A stretch of 64,000 nucleotides of DNA from Chrysopilus asiliformis (Eukaryota; Arthropoda; Insecta; Diptera; Rhagionidae), in contig OZ035962.1 of assembly GCA_964034945.1 (NCBI GenBank), forward strand, positions 70,012,274-70,076,273, read 5' to 3'. The translations under genes and the position numbers were made by a program. Each line of letters opens with the position of its first letter. Position 1 is the stretch's first letter. Under the pieces are notes generated by a model. The model did not search any database. It worked only from the letters and a program-made list of their open reading frames with translations, and had not been told where the DNA came from. Below are positions 12,132 through 23,532 of the stretch, one piece after another.

Positions 12132-12720
12132 TCAAGGATAAATGTTAAAGAGTTTGGCGCATTTTTTTATGTTTTTGTTCTTATTATGCCTTTTACCGCC
12201 ACGCAAGATAATCATGCCATCAAATCGCTCGTGCAGAATGTCTATCGTGGCATGCGCTGTGTAGCATGTAGCGCCGTCTTGTTGGAGCCACATGTTGTCG
12301 GTATCCATATCACCCAGTTTAGGCCACAAGAAATTACTTATCATCGATCTGTAGCGCTGGCCGTTGACGGTCATTGCCATGAGTTTCGTTTTGGAAAAAG
12401 TACGGACTGTTGATTCCGCCAGACCAAAATCCGCACCAAACAGTGACTTTCTCGGGATGCATTTGGTGTTGGTGTATCTCGTGTGGATTGGTGTCGCCCC
12501 AAATCCGACAATTTTGCTTGTTCACAAATCCATTCATCCAAAAATGAGCCCGTCGCTAACGATGATTTTTTTGGCGAAATTTGTGTCAACTTCCAACTGC
12601 CCCAAATTTGATGATTTGCATCCGTTGTTCAACGCTATAACCTTCCATGGTAATTTGCCATACACTACTGAACAATTCACAACAAATTTGACAGATGTTG
12701 CTGTAACAACATGGCTGCTA
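12132..12720 (-). pseudogene. Tc1/mariner-superfamily transposase fragment
   Basis: Reading on the minus strand from about 12646, MEGYSVEQRMQIIKF is followed at once by pieces matching the middle of a DDE transposase: a FAKKIIVSDG-like segment, then NKQNCRIWGDTNPHEIHQH, VTVWCGFWSGG, and MWLQQDGATCYTAHATID with the second catalytic Asp in QQDG. The pieces lie in different frames, so there is a large internal deletion near the start and at least two frameshifts. The C-terminal third is absent. The protein is clearly not functional. Confidence 0.75.
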
Positions 12721-12779
12721 TAACCTAAAAAACTTCGAGCGTCCTTATTGAAAGACCCTTTACGAGCAAATAATTTCGT

Positions 12780-13356
12780 GATTTGAAAGGATTGAAAATT
12801 TGATTAATATTGTGATGAGAAAAACCTTGCTCTATACTTGCTACAACATTAGGTGGCTGAAACACTCACATAAATTTAATACTATTGACCTAATTGTTTG
12901 TATTCAATAACTTATCATCAAAATGTAATACTTGAAATCACAGAAACAATCAAAAGCATGCGCTTTGAAGATATTTTTGGATATTTGGTTTTTTTTCTAT
13001 TCTCAAGTTCAAGTTTCATTTTTAATATTTAATAAAACGTGTAAAACACTTTTGTTACAAAAACTTTTTCATAATAAACAGCTGTTGACATAGGGAATAT
13101 CTGAATAAAAGAAAATGCTTTTCTCAAAGCAACAGGCGATTTACAGAGAAATAGAGAATTTGTTTTATTGAATTTCTCTGAATTGAAAATCAATAACGGC
13201 TCATTTTTACGTAATTAATGTAGTGAATGAAATCCTCTTAATTGTTTTTATACATCACAAATAACCAATTTTCCATTACTGTAATTACATTAGATTAAGT
13301 TCGAGATAGAATTTAGAAATGATAAAAATAAAACAAAAAGTATTATGTGAACAGTA
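12780..13356. other. Intron 1 sequence between transposon remnants
   Basis: No coding region recognised. The last bases before 13359 (TGTGAACAG) are the normal left flank of the ACTTTCTTATAC repeat interrupted by the mariner. Confidence 0.4.
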
Positions 13357-13358
13357 TA

Positions 13359-14650
13359 ACACATGGATCAATAAGTCCCGAGACTAACCCAGAGATGACG
13401 CTCGTAGTAAACCAGTAACCACGTCTTTCTAGAGTACTAACCTTTGCTTGAAACGTGTCAAAATTTTAAGTCGATCGGACCAGAAACAGCTGAGTTATCG
13501 AGGTTGGAGTAAAGTCGTTTTGTAGTTTGTTTAAAAAATGGAAAAAACCGAGTTTCGTGTTCTGATAAAACATTGTTTTTTAATGGGTAAAAACACCGTG
13601 CAAGCGAAACAATGGATTGAAAAATGTTACCCGGACTCTTGTCCATCAAAAGCAACGATTTGTCGGTGGTTTGCCGAGTTTAAACGTGGTCGTACCGACA
13701 CAAATGACGCGGAACGCTCGGGTAGACCTGTGGAAGCCGTTACACCGGAAAATGTGAGTGAAGTGACAAAAATTATAATGAAAGATCGTAAAGTGAAGCT
13801 CCGTGAGATTGCTGAGATAACACAGATATCATATGGAAGTGCATTTACTATCCTTCATGAAAAATTGAGCATGAAAAAGGTTTTTTCCAAGTGGGTGCCG
13901 CGATTGCTTTCGATGGAACAAAAACAGCAACGAGTCGATGATTCAGAAAGCTGTTTATCGCTATTTACTCGCAATAAAAAAGATTTCTTGCGTCGTTACG
14001 TGTCCATGGACGAAACATGGATACATCACTACACTCCAGAGTCGAAGCGGCAGTCATCTGAGTGGCGCACAGCTGGCGAAAGCCGTCCGAAGCGTCCGAA
14101 AACGCAGCAGTCAGCTGGCAAAGTCATGGCGTCAGTTTTTTGGGATACGCATGGCGTGATTTTCATTGACTACCTCGAAAAAGGTAAATCGATCAACAGT
14201 GATTATTATATTGACTTGCTGGTGCGTTTGAAGGAGGAAATCGCAAAAAAACGACCGCACATGCAGAAAAAAAAAATCCTTTTTCACCAAGACAATGCAC
14301 CCTGCCACAAGTCGATGAAAACAATGGCAAAATTGAACGAATTGGGCTTTCATCTGCTTCCCCACCCCCCATACTCGCCAGATTTAGCCCCCAGTGACTA
14401 CTGGCTCTTTGCTGATCTTAAAAAAATGCTCCAGGGAAAAAGATTTGGCTCAAATGAGGAGGTCATCGCTGAAACTGAAGCTTATTTTGAAGCGAAAGAT
14501 AATTTTTTTTATAAACATGGTATTGAAAAATTGGAAAAGCGTTGGAACGATTGTATCACCCTAAAAGGTGATTATATTGATGAATAAAAAAAAATTTGGC
14601 AAAAAAATGTTGTTTTCATTGTTAGTCTCGGGACTTATTGATCCATGTGT
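13359..14650 (+). mobile_element. Complete mariner element
   Basis: This 1292-bp element is bounded by 30-bp inverted repeats starting ACACATGGATCAATAAGTCC, with TA target duplications at 13357-13358 and 14651-14652. Size, ends and coding capacity are those of a whole mariner. It is inserted at a TA in the left end of an ACTTTCTTATAC-family repeat, whose sequence resumes at 14653. A second, deleted copy of the same family is at 26805-27709. Confidence 0.93.
13538..14587 (+). CDS. Mariner transposase, full length, DD34D
   Basis: This is an uninterrupted 349-residue frame, the normal length for mariner transposases (about 345-350). It would bind the element's inverted ends, excise it and reinsert it at TA. 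The N-terminal third (residues 1-115) holds the paired helix-turn-helix DNA-binding region. A WVPRLLS segment links it to the catalytic domain, where the family has WVPHEL. The three acids are visible: D158 in MDETW, D252 in HQDNAPCHK and D287 in YSPDLAPSDYW, with 34 residues between the last two. Sequence is closest in my recollection to the mellifera/irritans groups. The ATG lies 179 bp from the left end, with no other start upstream in frame. Whether it is active is not shown, but no disabling lesion is visible. Confidence 0.95.
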   Translation: MEKTEFRVLIKHCFLMGKNTVQAKQWIEKCYPDSCPSKATICRWFAEFKRGRTDTNDAERSGRPVEAVTPENVSEVTKIIMKDRKVKLREIAEITQISYGSAFTILHEKLSMKKVFSKWVPRLLSMEQKQQRVDDSESCLSLFTRNKKDFLRRYVSMDETWIHHYTPESKRQSSEWRTAGESRPKRPKTQQSAGKVMASVFWDTHGVIFIDYLEKGKSINSDYYIDLLVRLKEEIAKKRPHMQKKKILFHQDNAPCHKSMKTMAKLNELGFHLLPHPPYSPDLAPSDYWLFADLKKMLQGKRFGSNEEVIAETEAYFEAKDNFFYKHGIEKLEKRWNDCITLKGDYIDE

Positions 14651-14819
14651 TATGACTTTCTTATACAAAATCTACGTTCCTCCGCAATTTACATTACAAT
14701 CAGACGAATAAAATATATGTTAACACTAAAAAATGATTTTTTTTACGATATATGAAATATCTCGATAACGGTAAAAGATATCGATTTACGGTAAAAGGCA
14801 CATTTATAGAGAATTTTAA

Positions 14820-14956
14820 CCGTTTAATGGGCAATGACGTGAATATACGTCATGTTACTAGTTTCTGGTGGGACATGACGTGTATAGCCGTCAAGACGTC
14901 TTTTGACGTCATGCCTCAACGGGAGTTGCAACTTAAAAAGTGCGTCCGCGAAAGGG
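14820..14956. mobile_element. piggyBac-like MITE (TTAA flanks)
   Basis: TTAA at 14816-14819 and 14957-14960 flanks 137 bp. The ends start CCGTTTAATGGGC and, inverted, CCCTTTCGCGGACGC, an imperfect pair. The interior has several GACGTC/ACGTCA motifs. TTAA duplication and a CCCTTT-type end fit a piggyBac-derived element; there is no coding sequence. Confidence 0.5.
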
Positions 14957-15318
14957 TTAATATATTTAATTCTTCCTCTAAACATGTCAAAAAACATTTT
15001 TTTGAAATTTTCAAAATTTCATGCATCAATGTAAGTCGATTTTATAAGAGGTACGATTTTGGTACCACCGTGCAGCATTTGTTATGAAAAAATGATACAT
15101 CGCGCGTACCATTAAATTTGTAAAAGTTAACGATTTTTACGAGGAATCATTAGTTTGCAAGCAATTCGAAAAATATAATGTTTTCTCTTTTAGTTGTGGG
15201 AATTTTCCTTCTCTTTAATTCGTCACATTTTTTTAAATATCGAAATACTGTTAGTTTTCGAGATATATGCAAACACCCGATTTTTTTAGATAACTGTTTA
15301 AGATACAGACTTCAAGTT

Positions 15319-15522
15319 CAGTGCTAGAACGGCCTAAGCCAAAATCGCCAAATTTTTATCATTGCTAACCATGTTATTGATAGGTCTGCGTTTGTAAGAT
15401 AAACATTTTTGGATGCACATAAGGACATTAAAACATAATGTTTGTTTTTCTTAACATTTGTAATACTAGAACAGTGGGAATTCTCAAATTTTGTGGGTTA
15501 GGCCGTTGAACGCCTCAGTTCT
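15319..15522. mobile_element. Probable MITE with AACGGCCTAA inverted ends
   Basis: GAACGGCCTAAGCCAAAAT near 15328 faces its imperfect complement in AATTTTGTGGGTTAGGCCGT near 15495-15510. The surrounding repeat resumes as CAGTTCTAGTAAAAGAC. Exact limits and target duplication are not clear. Confidence 0.45.
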
Positions 15523-16127
15523 AGTAAAAGACAAAGTCTAGAAAATTTTATTGCCTCCAACTTTTTTCATACATAAGACTACCCAAAAACGCGTAGTTTC
15601 GCAGTAAATTGCGAAAAACAAAATTGCGATTTTCAAAAAGCCGTCATTTTGGTTACTTCCGGTTAACGGATTTTCACCAAAAAATTGATACGATCGTCTT
15701 ATTCCAGGACCAAACATGCCTGTAAAATTTCGTTGCTCTAGCAGAGGTTTTTCAGAAATCTTGTACATAACCTGACAGATATTTTTGTAATATTGCTCCA
15801 ATCGACTCAGGAGTGCTTGTTAAAGGTTTTTAGACAAAATTAAGAAGTCGAAATTTTCCATTAATACAATACTTTATTGTACTTCGTATAAGAAAATAAA
15901 AATTCTTATAGCATTTATCTCGAAATCCGTAATTTTCACAATGTTTTGCGACGAAGTGAATGAATCACTTCGCAAATGTTTACATGTGTAATTCATACTT
16001 CTGAAAAGTGGCTAAGAATTAACTTTCAAGTAGTCACTTAAATTGAAGAACTCTTGTAATCTTTTTTTGAATTTACAATTCTGTTATCAGGCAAATAATA
16101 CAACTAATTGTTATAAATTTATTTTAG

Positions 16128-16304
16128 CTTGGTGAAAAGGGAAGTGGACAACGCGCTCGAGGTGAAGTTCAAGATTTTTATACGCTACGCAATGAATGTC
16201 TATCAAATGGCACACTTTTTGAGGATCCAGACTTTCCTGCTATTGATTCCTCACTTATGTTCTCTAGACGGCCAGATCGCCATATGGAATGGCTAAGACC
16301 GATG
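16128..16304 (+). CDS. CalpA: Calpain-A exon: start of protease core
   Basis: TTTTAG acceptor at 16127 and GTGAGT donor at 16305 bound 177 bp (59 codons, phase 0 to 0). The peptide runs from LGEKGSGQRARGEVQDFY to FSRRPDRHMEWLRPM, the conserved entry into the calpain cysteine-protease domain; LFEDPDFPA is a calpain hallmark. The N-terminal part is preceded by a 10-kb intron if the exon at 5586 is correct. The next intron is only 74 bp. Confidence 0.95.
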
Positions 16305-16378
16305 GTGAGTTCCGATTGTTTTTCACGTGCTTAAATAAAGGATGACATAACGATATTCTGATTTATATTTTTTTTCAG

Positions 16379-16701
16379 GAAATTGTTGATAATCCTCAAT
16401 TTTTTGTGGAAGGATATTCTCGTTTTGATGTACAACAGGGTGAATTGGGCGATTGTTGGCTATTGGCAGCCGCAGCGAATTTAACACAAGATCCAACATT
16501 ATTCTTCCGTGTTGTGCCACCAGATCAAGATTTTTCGGAGAATTACGCTGGCATATTCCACTTCCGTTTTTGGCAATATGGCAAGTGGATTGATGTCGTT
16601 ATCGATGATCGTCTGCCGACATCGCGTGGACAGCTTATGTACATGCATTCAACTGAAAAAAATGAATTCTGGAGTGCTTTACTGGAAAAAGCATATGCCA
16701 A
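16379..16701 (+). CDS. CalpA: Calpain-A exon: protease subdomain with catalytic Cys
   Basis: The exon runs from the TTTTTCAG acceptor to a GTAAGT donor at 16702 and ends in phase 2. It encodes [20 protein letters not shown], then [11 protein letters not shown] with the nucleophilic Cys (TGT, 16454-16456), [11 protein letters not shown] and [19 protein letters not shown]. This is protease core domain PC1 of the Ca2+-activated cytosolic cysteine protease. All residues expected around the active Cys are intact. A 3.6-kb intron, mostly hAT sequence, separates it from the His/Asn half. Confidence 0.97.
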
Positions 16702-17059
16702 GTAAGTCTTCAAAAACCGACTCAAACAAAAAATGTGTTTAGGGTTCCCATAGGCAATTTTAGAAAATTTGCAGTTGCGAGCGAAAACCCGGCGAACGCC
16801 TAAAATATTTAAATATCAAAACCAAGGGCACGTTTAAAACATTTAAATAACACAACCCCGGGCTCCAGTCAATATTTAAATAATGTCATAGGGTCAAACG
16901 TATAGAAGAATGCGGGCTGATTATGAAACGTTGGTTTCCGATCATTTATTGTGTAGAAAATGGAAAATCTCGTTTTTTATAATCTGATATAGAATTTAGA
17001 ATACTTCCGGATTCTATTTTGTGTAGAAATATAAATTGGACCCTCCAAAACTGCTAGGG

Positions 17060-19889
17060 CAGTGTTTCTCAAAGTATATAAGAGGGGTTGAGATATTTTG
17101 CGAATTTTGACCTGAAATTTTACAGGAATATACTTGGCAAGCTAAAAACAAGATTAATGGGCTCTCTCCATTGCCAGGATATTTTAGTTGCGATAAAAAT
17201 GTGTTACAAATAGAAAGAGACAGATAGCTGTAATTGTCAATGGGAAAGACAAAATACGGGCACGAGTCTTTATAGAAAGTTTTATAGGATAAAATCATAG
17301 GAATTTAAACCGTATTCCATGTCCAAAACATTCAATTTGCATCTCCGGATCACATATCTGTATGTCCTCTAATATCTCAAATTTCCTACCTGTAAATATG
17401 GTTATTATTATTATTATAGTCTGTATACCAAAACATGTAATAAATATAAATACCTTCGTTGTTATTCATTGCATTGTAAGTTTTGAAACTGCATATGTCA
17501 AAATCAGACAGATTTTGACTACTTTTGTAGTTTATTTTATAGGACGCGTACGTCAGTTCAACTACATCTACCAAAGCGACACCTGGCGACGAACGCTTCC
17601 TATAAAATAAACTACAAAACCGACATCTGGCGACGTACGCTTTTTTTTTGTTCTCTCTCTTTCTTACCAAGCCTTTGTTATATAAGCAGAGAACAAATAA
17701 TCTAGAGAATAAACTCTTAGAACAAATTTTTAGAGAAAATTTTTCCACTGTGAGATGAAGCAGGAGGATCCGATGTAACACGGAAAAAATTATCCATTCG
17801 ATTCCTCAATCTCATTGAATAGATACGACGAAAATGATTAGAAAATGTTCTCTCTGCTTCGTGCTCCCTAGTCTAAAAGTAATTAACTTTTAGGCCGTAG
17901 CTAGTGAATGATAGGGACATTTTGCCCCCCTTCGAAGGGGAAATTTGTCAAAAATTTGTTCGGCAGAGTTTTTTCTATATATTCCTTATTCTATGATATA
18001 AGTGTGTCCCTACATTTTATCGCAACTAAAATATCCTGGCAATGGGGAGAGCCCTTTAAAAATAAAATTTTTATAGGAAGCACCCCTTCAAGAAAAATAA
18101 TCGAAAAAAATCAAGAAAGTGGATATTACTGTAAACGCGAGACATGAAATTGACCAATGTGCTTTTTCGCACAAAATTATGAAACTTGCGGAACTGAGTG
18201 GTCGCAGTTAAAGTTTTTTTTCAAAATTTGTGAAATTTTGTCAGGATTTATGTAAATTTCAGTGGAAATTTTTGAGCGATAGCCGCAATTGAAATTCGAA
18301 ATTTTAAAATATGAAAGTAAAATTTCCTACACTTGTGACTTTCACTAGAATTCAATATTTCAAACCAGTATCGAGATATACGGTTATTTAAAAAAATCAG
18401 TTTTTTGCGAACTCACCATCGGTCTTACCCTTAGCCAAAACTAATGGGTTTTCGGTGATTCCTTATGTGAGATGAAATGAATAAAATGGGGATTTATATA
18501 ATTTTGTTCAGATATTTTCATAAAAAATTAAAAAAATATATTTTTGCGAATTGTTTGAAAACAAACAATTGTTTTTTTTTCGAAAAATCCGCTAAAGAAA
18601 GAATTAAATATATTAATATTGTGTACATTTTTGGCTTTTATAAATTTTTACCATAAATCAAAAGCTTAGTTGACTTATATATAGAAGTTTGAACTCTCCT
18701 CCCTCGTCCACATCCTTCGTGGTCAGGTCAGTGACGGAGATCATGGTGTCACTCCGATGAGATTCACCATTGATTCTCGGGATCGAGATTTGATGTTTCC
18801 TTTCAAAAATTATTTTTCGGTTCCTTATTGTTTCCATTTAAATTCAATTTCATTGTAAATACAATACTGTATTATTCAATTGTGGCTAAGAGAAATCTTG
18901 TGTTTGAATAGAAATCATTTCGATAGAAGCAAAAATATTCCAATATGACCTACAACTAGTGTTGATTCGATACGGCAAAGTATCGATATTTTTATTTGGA
19001 AGTAGCATCGCAAAAAAGCATCGATACCACATTTGATATCGGATTAAAGTATCGATATAAAAACCCCAATTTAATTTGTAAAATAACAATTTTGATGTGT
19101 AAAACCTTTATTTCCTCCTATTCTTCTTCAATTCTTCAAGTGGAAGAAATTTTAATGATGAAACGGCCAAGCTCAAGTAAAGAGAAACTTGATATATTCC
19201 CCAAAAATTATAAAAAAAAAGCCCTAGAATCCCTATATGAGCTCCACACTTCCATTGGAAAAGTTGGCAAATAATACGAGTTTGATGCCATGGTCATAAG
19301 GGTGAAAATGCCTAAATATTCAATATAAAGTACTCACTTTTCGATATCAGTCAAAAAATATCGATACCTATTTGGTATCGGGATAGAGGTATCGATTACA
19401 AAATTGCTTGGTATCAAAACAAAAGTATCGAATATGTACTCGTATTTACTTGGATCGAATCAACACTATCTACAGCCCGGAAATTATCAAAAAATATTAA
19501 AAATGCATATGGTCGAGAAAGTCAAATAAGTAAATCGATAGCTTTTACCGTTAGCGAGAGGTTTCAGATTTTGAAGAAAGTTTTTCGATGTTTTTATGTA
19601 TGTATTTATTTATGTATATATCTTAATAGCATTATCGCCTTATATATGACCCATTTCGTAAAGTTATCGATTCGGATCAGAAAAATTTTCGCCTGCGAAG
19701 CAAATCGTTCTGTTTTCATCTCTTATAAATTTAGTAGTGTGGTTTTCGAATATAGACTTATAACTCTTAATAAGTATATTTTTGCGATACATTTTATGCC
19801 AACTTTTTGTATACAATGATAGTGAGGGGTACGCAAGAAAAAATTAGTTTGGAGGATGGTACGCCTGCGAAAAAGGTTCGGAAACACTG
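17060..19889. mobile_element. hAT element in the calpain intron
   Basis: Ends CAGTGTTTCTCAAAG and, inverted, CAGTGTTTCCGAACC are flanked on both sides by the same 8 bp, TGCTAGGG (17052-17059 and 19890-19897). CAGTGTTTC ends and 8-bp duplications are characteristic of hAT transposons. No transposase frame is left. Inside are a 45-bp inverted repeat (GGGCTCTCTCCATTGCCAGG near 17159 facing its complement ending near 18053), a palindrome around TGTAGTTTATTTTATAGGA (about 17527-17615) and a nested element at 18957-19468. Confidence 0.85.
18957..19468. mobile_element. Nested hAT-like MITE rich in ATCGATA motifs
   Basis: TAGTGTTGATTCGAT at the left faces ATCGAATCAACACTA at the right. The flanking octamers are CCTACAAC and TCTACAGC, 6 of 8 identical, suggesting a decayed 8-bp duplication. 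The interior has at least eight TATCGAT or ATCGATA motifs. A 279-nt open frame crosses it but matches nothing I know. Confidence 0.65.
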
Positions 19890-20281
19890 TGCTAGGGCAA
19901 AGAAATTTTATAGTAAATGAAATTTCAGCACAAATTTAAAAAATGCCCTTTTAATAAAAAAAACTATTAAAAACAGAACAATAACCGAAAAATCGCAGTA
20001 AATTTTCTTTTCTTTGTCGAAAGTGGGCAGGAATTACAAAAGGTTTACAAAACGAGCGCCCATTGTATATTCACTCTAGATCAGTTCCTTCGAGAATTAT
20101 TTTACTCGCAGACAATCGAGATAACATTTTTAATGCAATGATAAATGTAAAATTAATTTTGCGTGATTGTCCTCAGAAATATGTTAAGGATAGTAAAAAT
20201 TGTTATTATGTTTCCTTCATATTTAAGCTTTCTTCTCAAAAATCTTTAAAACTGTTTCAATAAAACAATTTTTATTCATAG

Positions 20282-20632
20282 ACTTCATGGATCATACGAA
20301 GCACTTAAAGGTGGCAGCACATGTGAAGCTATGGAAGATTTTACGGGTGGTGTCGGAGAAATGTACGAAGTGAAGGAAGCTCCTCCGAATCTCTACAACA
20401 TTTTGTTGAAAGCGTACGAACGTAATTCAATGACAGCATGCAGTCTGGAAGCAGATCCAAATGTTTTGGAAGCTGAAACTCCCGAAGGATTAATTCGCGG
20501 ACATGCATATTCAGTCACTAAAGTTCAATTGATGGATATCATAACACCAAATATGACTGGTAAAATCCCAATGTTGCGATTAAGAAATCCATGGGGAAAT
20601 GACGCCGAATGGCGAGGTCCTTGGAGCGATCA
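20282..20632 (+). CDS. CalpA: Calpain-A exon: protease subdomain with catalytic His and Asn
   Basis: Entering in phase 2, the first A completes a Lys codon and the peptide continues LHGSYEALKGGSTCEAMEDF. The catalytic His is in GLIRGHAYSVTK (CAT, 20502-20504) and the Asn in RLRNPWGNDAEW (AAT, 20586-20588). Together with the preceding exon this completes the Cys-His-Asn triad, so the protease should be active. The GTAAGT donor is at 20633 and the following intron is 57 bp. Confidence 0.97.
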
Positions 20633-20689
20633 GTAAGTTGATTCATATTTTTTCGGTCTCTAAAAAATCTATGGTAAATAATTTTTTAG

Positions 20690-21203
20690 GTCACCTGAAT
20701 GGCGATATATTCCAGAACATGTTAAAATTGAGATCGGTCTAACATTTGATGTTGACGGAGAATTTTGGATATCATTTAAGGACTTTTTAGCACATTTTGA
20801 TCGTGTAGAAATTTGTAACTTGTCACCAGACTCGCTAAGTGAAGAACAAATGAACAAAGGGAAGAAAAAGTGGGAGATGTCAGTTTTTGAAGGTGAATGG
20901 ACACCTGGTGTCACTGCCGGTGGTTGCCGTAATTATTTGGAAACATTCTGGCATAACCCGCAATACGTTATCACATTAGAAGATCCAGATGAGGATGACG
21001 ATGATGGAAAATGTACAGTCATCGTTGCTTTAATGCAAAAGAATCGAAGATCCCGCAGAAACATGGGTGTCGATTGCTTAACAATTGGTTTTGCTATTTA
21101 CCACTTAACAGAGCGCGATCTAATGACAAAACCACAAAAACTAAACTTCTTTAAATACAATACTTCCGTAGCTAGGTCACCAGCATTTATCAATTTAAGA
21201 GAG
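20690..21203 (+). CDS. CalpA: Calpain-A exon: end of protease core and domain III
   Basis: The exon encodes SPEWRYIPEHVKIEIGL, then DGEFWISFKDFLAHFDRVEI and NLSPDSL, which close the protease domain. KKWEMSVFEGEWTPGVTAGG and TFWHNPQYVITL open the C2-like (CBSW) domain III. An acidic loop follows (DPDEDDDDG), the Ca2+/phospholipid-sensing type of loop in calpain domain III. The exon ends FINLRE in phase 0 at a GTGAGC donor (21204). Confidence 0.97.
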
Positions 21204-21439
21204 GTGAGCAACACAAATTTTAATTTCATTATACCTGTATGGTGATTTTTTATTGCCATTTATGATTTCCTCTGGAAAGATACAGTTAGGTTCTATATAT
21301 TGTGGATATTCTTTTTTCGATTACTTCTTTTCTAGCATTTAAACGCAAATTTTGTGACTCGGTAAATGCAACAACCTCGGTTAATGCAACTGCTCCGATT
21401 TCTATTAGTTGCGATTACCGAGGGCGTACTGTATTTATA

Positions 21440-21592
21440 AACATGAAGTAAATCGCGAAAAACGAAATTGGATTCTTGAAAGTCTGTCATTTTGATCACG
21501 TAACGAAATTATACTAAATGTCAATAAGATTGCTTGATGCCAGCCCGGTGTGCCTGCAAGTAGTTTTTGAAAAATCTTGTACAAGGTGGCGC
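21440..21592 (+). repeat. ACTTTCTTATAC-family repeat, short 3' fragment
   Basis: The fragment has AAATCGCGAAAAACGAAATT, a diverged GTCTGTCATTTTGATCACG and TTTTTGAAAAATCTTGTAC. The ends are missing. Confidence 0.5.
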
Positions 21593-22169
21593 AAAAGTCA
21601 TCACTCGGTTTCCTACCACAATAACTTTTCCCCCTATTCCGGATCTCGAAAGCAAGAGAATTTTTAACTTTAGGATTTTAATAGAAATGGATTAGAGACT
21701 TTGGTGAGTTACGATTTTAACAAGTTAAGAGACATCTCTGGCGAGTTCGTAACCATAAACGTCAAATTGGGTAGTTTTTTGTGATTTGATTTTATCCGGA
21801 ATTAATAAATTTTTTCAAAATGATGGAAAGCATCGAAAAATCGTATAAAAAAGACATTATGCATTTTGAAAAACATGAAAAAATCGAAACCCTTACAAGG
21901 CAAGAAATGTTCAAAATACAATTTTACATTACTTTCCCAAACATCAAAATGTTGTTATGTTTTCGAGTTTCCAGCGCAATACACAAGTTAATAGGCCTTA
22001 AGACGACATCGGCGAGGCCCTCTTAAATTAAGAAGTTTTTGAGATTAGAACCATCTGAAAACATTGTTTTCAAAATCCCAAACCCTATTAAAAAATTCAC
22101 CACTAAAGTTTAGAGGTTAACATCTCTTAACTTATTATCCAGAATACGAAATCTATAATGATCCTCTTA

Positions 22170-22598
22170 AGGCCGGTTCAGACTATATAAGTATTTAGTG
22201 TAGCTACACCGGTTCTTTATTAAGAGTAAATAATACAATTCTGCTTACTTGAACCATCGACACAATAACCAAAAAGACTTGTTTATGGAACGGTATTCTA
22301 TACCAACAGATAATACTTTAAACTACTAATTAAACGAACGAATCACAAAATTTGACTACATTAGTTAAGTGGTTAAGTTGCTATTAAGTGGTTTAGTAGT
22401 TAAAAGTGTCCACACATAAGTACGTGCTCCAACAAAACGACCTATCGGCAAATTTACTTGACAGGTAATGAACTTGCTTCGTTGATTTAGTCGATTAACT
22501 AAACGACTCGACTGAATTGCTACTAAATCGGTATGTTTACGCCAGTTTAATTACTGAACTACTTGCTACTTAACTATTTGTACAGTCTGAATCTGCCT
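22170..22598. mobile_element. PIF/Harbinger-like MITE (TTA duplication)
   Basis: Imperfect inverted ends AGGCCGGTTCAGACTATATA and AGGCAGATTCAGACTGTACA are flanked by TTA on both sides (22167-22169 and 22599-22601). A 3-bp TTA/TAA duplication is the PIF/Harbinger signature. The interior is a decayed series of TTAAGTGGTTAAGT-like words. Confidence 0.7.
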
Positions 22599-23046
22599 TT
22601 AACTTAAGTTAAGAGACGGCAATCTCTAAACCGGAATCAGGAGGTTTGTTTGTAATTAAAAAGAATTTGTTATATTTGTTGATTATGTTTATTACGTGGT
22701 ACGAACAAAACTGGCAAGCTGTTAAGTAGCGACAATAATATCAGTCATTTTCCATGACTTTTCTCCAAACTTTTAGAAATAAATTCTCCATTTCTAGTCG
22801 GATGTTCTCCTTTAGTGTCGCCAAGGTCTGTGGCTTGTCCGTCTATACCCATGAGTTCAAAAGACCCCAAAGACAGAAGTCTGGAATGGTCAAATTGGTC
22901 TTACTTGCGAACCAATGCAAAACGCCAAACTGAGATATTAAGTGGCAGGGAAACGCTTGCTTCACAATTATTCCATGTTCTTAGTATAGGTGTCGACGTA
23001 TATTCTGCTTATGTTTACTTCACAAATGTCAAAGTGGCGATGACAT

Positions 23047-23532
23047 AAAGGCCCCCATTCACGACGTAAATGCATGACATACATTATGCAGATCTGTCAT
23101 CCACAGTGCATGCATCAGTTTGTCAGTGAGTGTGGTCATCACTGGAGTCCAGGTCCATGGTGGATCTGCCAGTGACTCCCGTTTCCTGTTCATGCAGAAA
23201 ATCAAGAAGATCAAAATACCACAATGTGGGAAAGTAAATGTTGTCAGTTCCTGCTCCAGATTTTTCACTTTTTTCGATTTTTTTTTAAATTTTTATCTGT
23301 AGCTGCATCAGAGGCTGTTTATTTGCATCGGAACCTGTATCCTATTTCGATCAGCATTCGGTTCTATTTTTTTTTTTTTTTTAATTTTCTTACTACCTAA
23401 CTGGTCGTAACCGGATTTTCTAACAATATGTTTATACATACATGCGCTAGCCATCATATTTGTCCATCCCCCATGATATTGTCATGTGTAAACACCGATG
23501 TATGTCATGCATGTATGTCGTGAACGCCATTT
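23047..23532. mobile_element. MITE with ATGCATGACATACAT inverted ends
   Basis: CATTCACGACGTAAATGCAT near 23056 faces its imperfect complement in ATGCATGTATGTCGTGAACG ending near 23526. Flanks TAA and TAC could be a mutated 3-bp duplication. No coding sequence is recognised. Confidence 0.6.

Larger units (their letters stand above)
14655..15896 (+). repeat. ACTTTCTTATAC-family repeat, long copy, with two MITE insertions
   Basis: It starts ACTTTCTTATACAAAATC immediately beyond the mariner's TA and ends ACTTCGTATAAGAAA near 15896. It holds the whole family layout: TAACGGTAAAAGATATCG, a pair of TTCTAGTAAAAGACAAA blocks and GCCGTCATTTTGGTTACTTC. Two smaller elements, at 14820-14956 and about 15319-15522, interrupt it. 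Confidence 0.7.

Noticed and set aside
17520..17760. Solo LTR suggested by TTATATAAGCAGAG and nearby direct repeats
   Set aside because: No TG...CA boundaries, 5-bp duplication, primer-binding site or second LTR could be found; it lies inside the hAT element.
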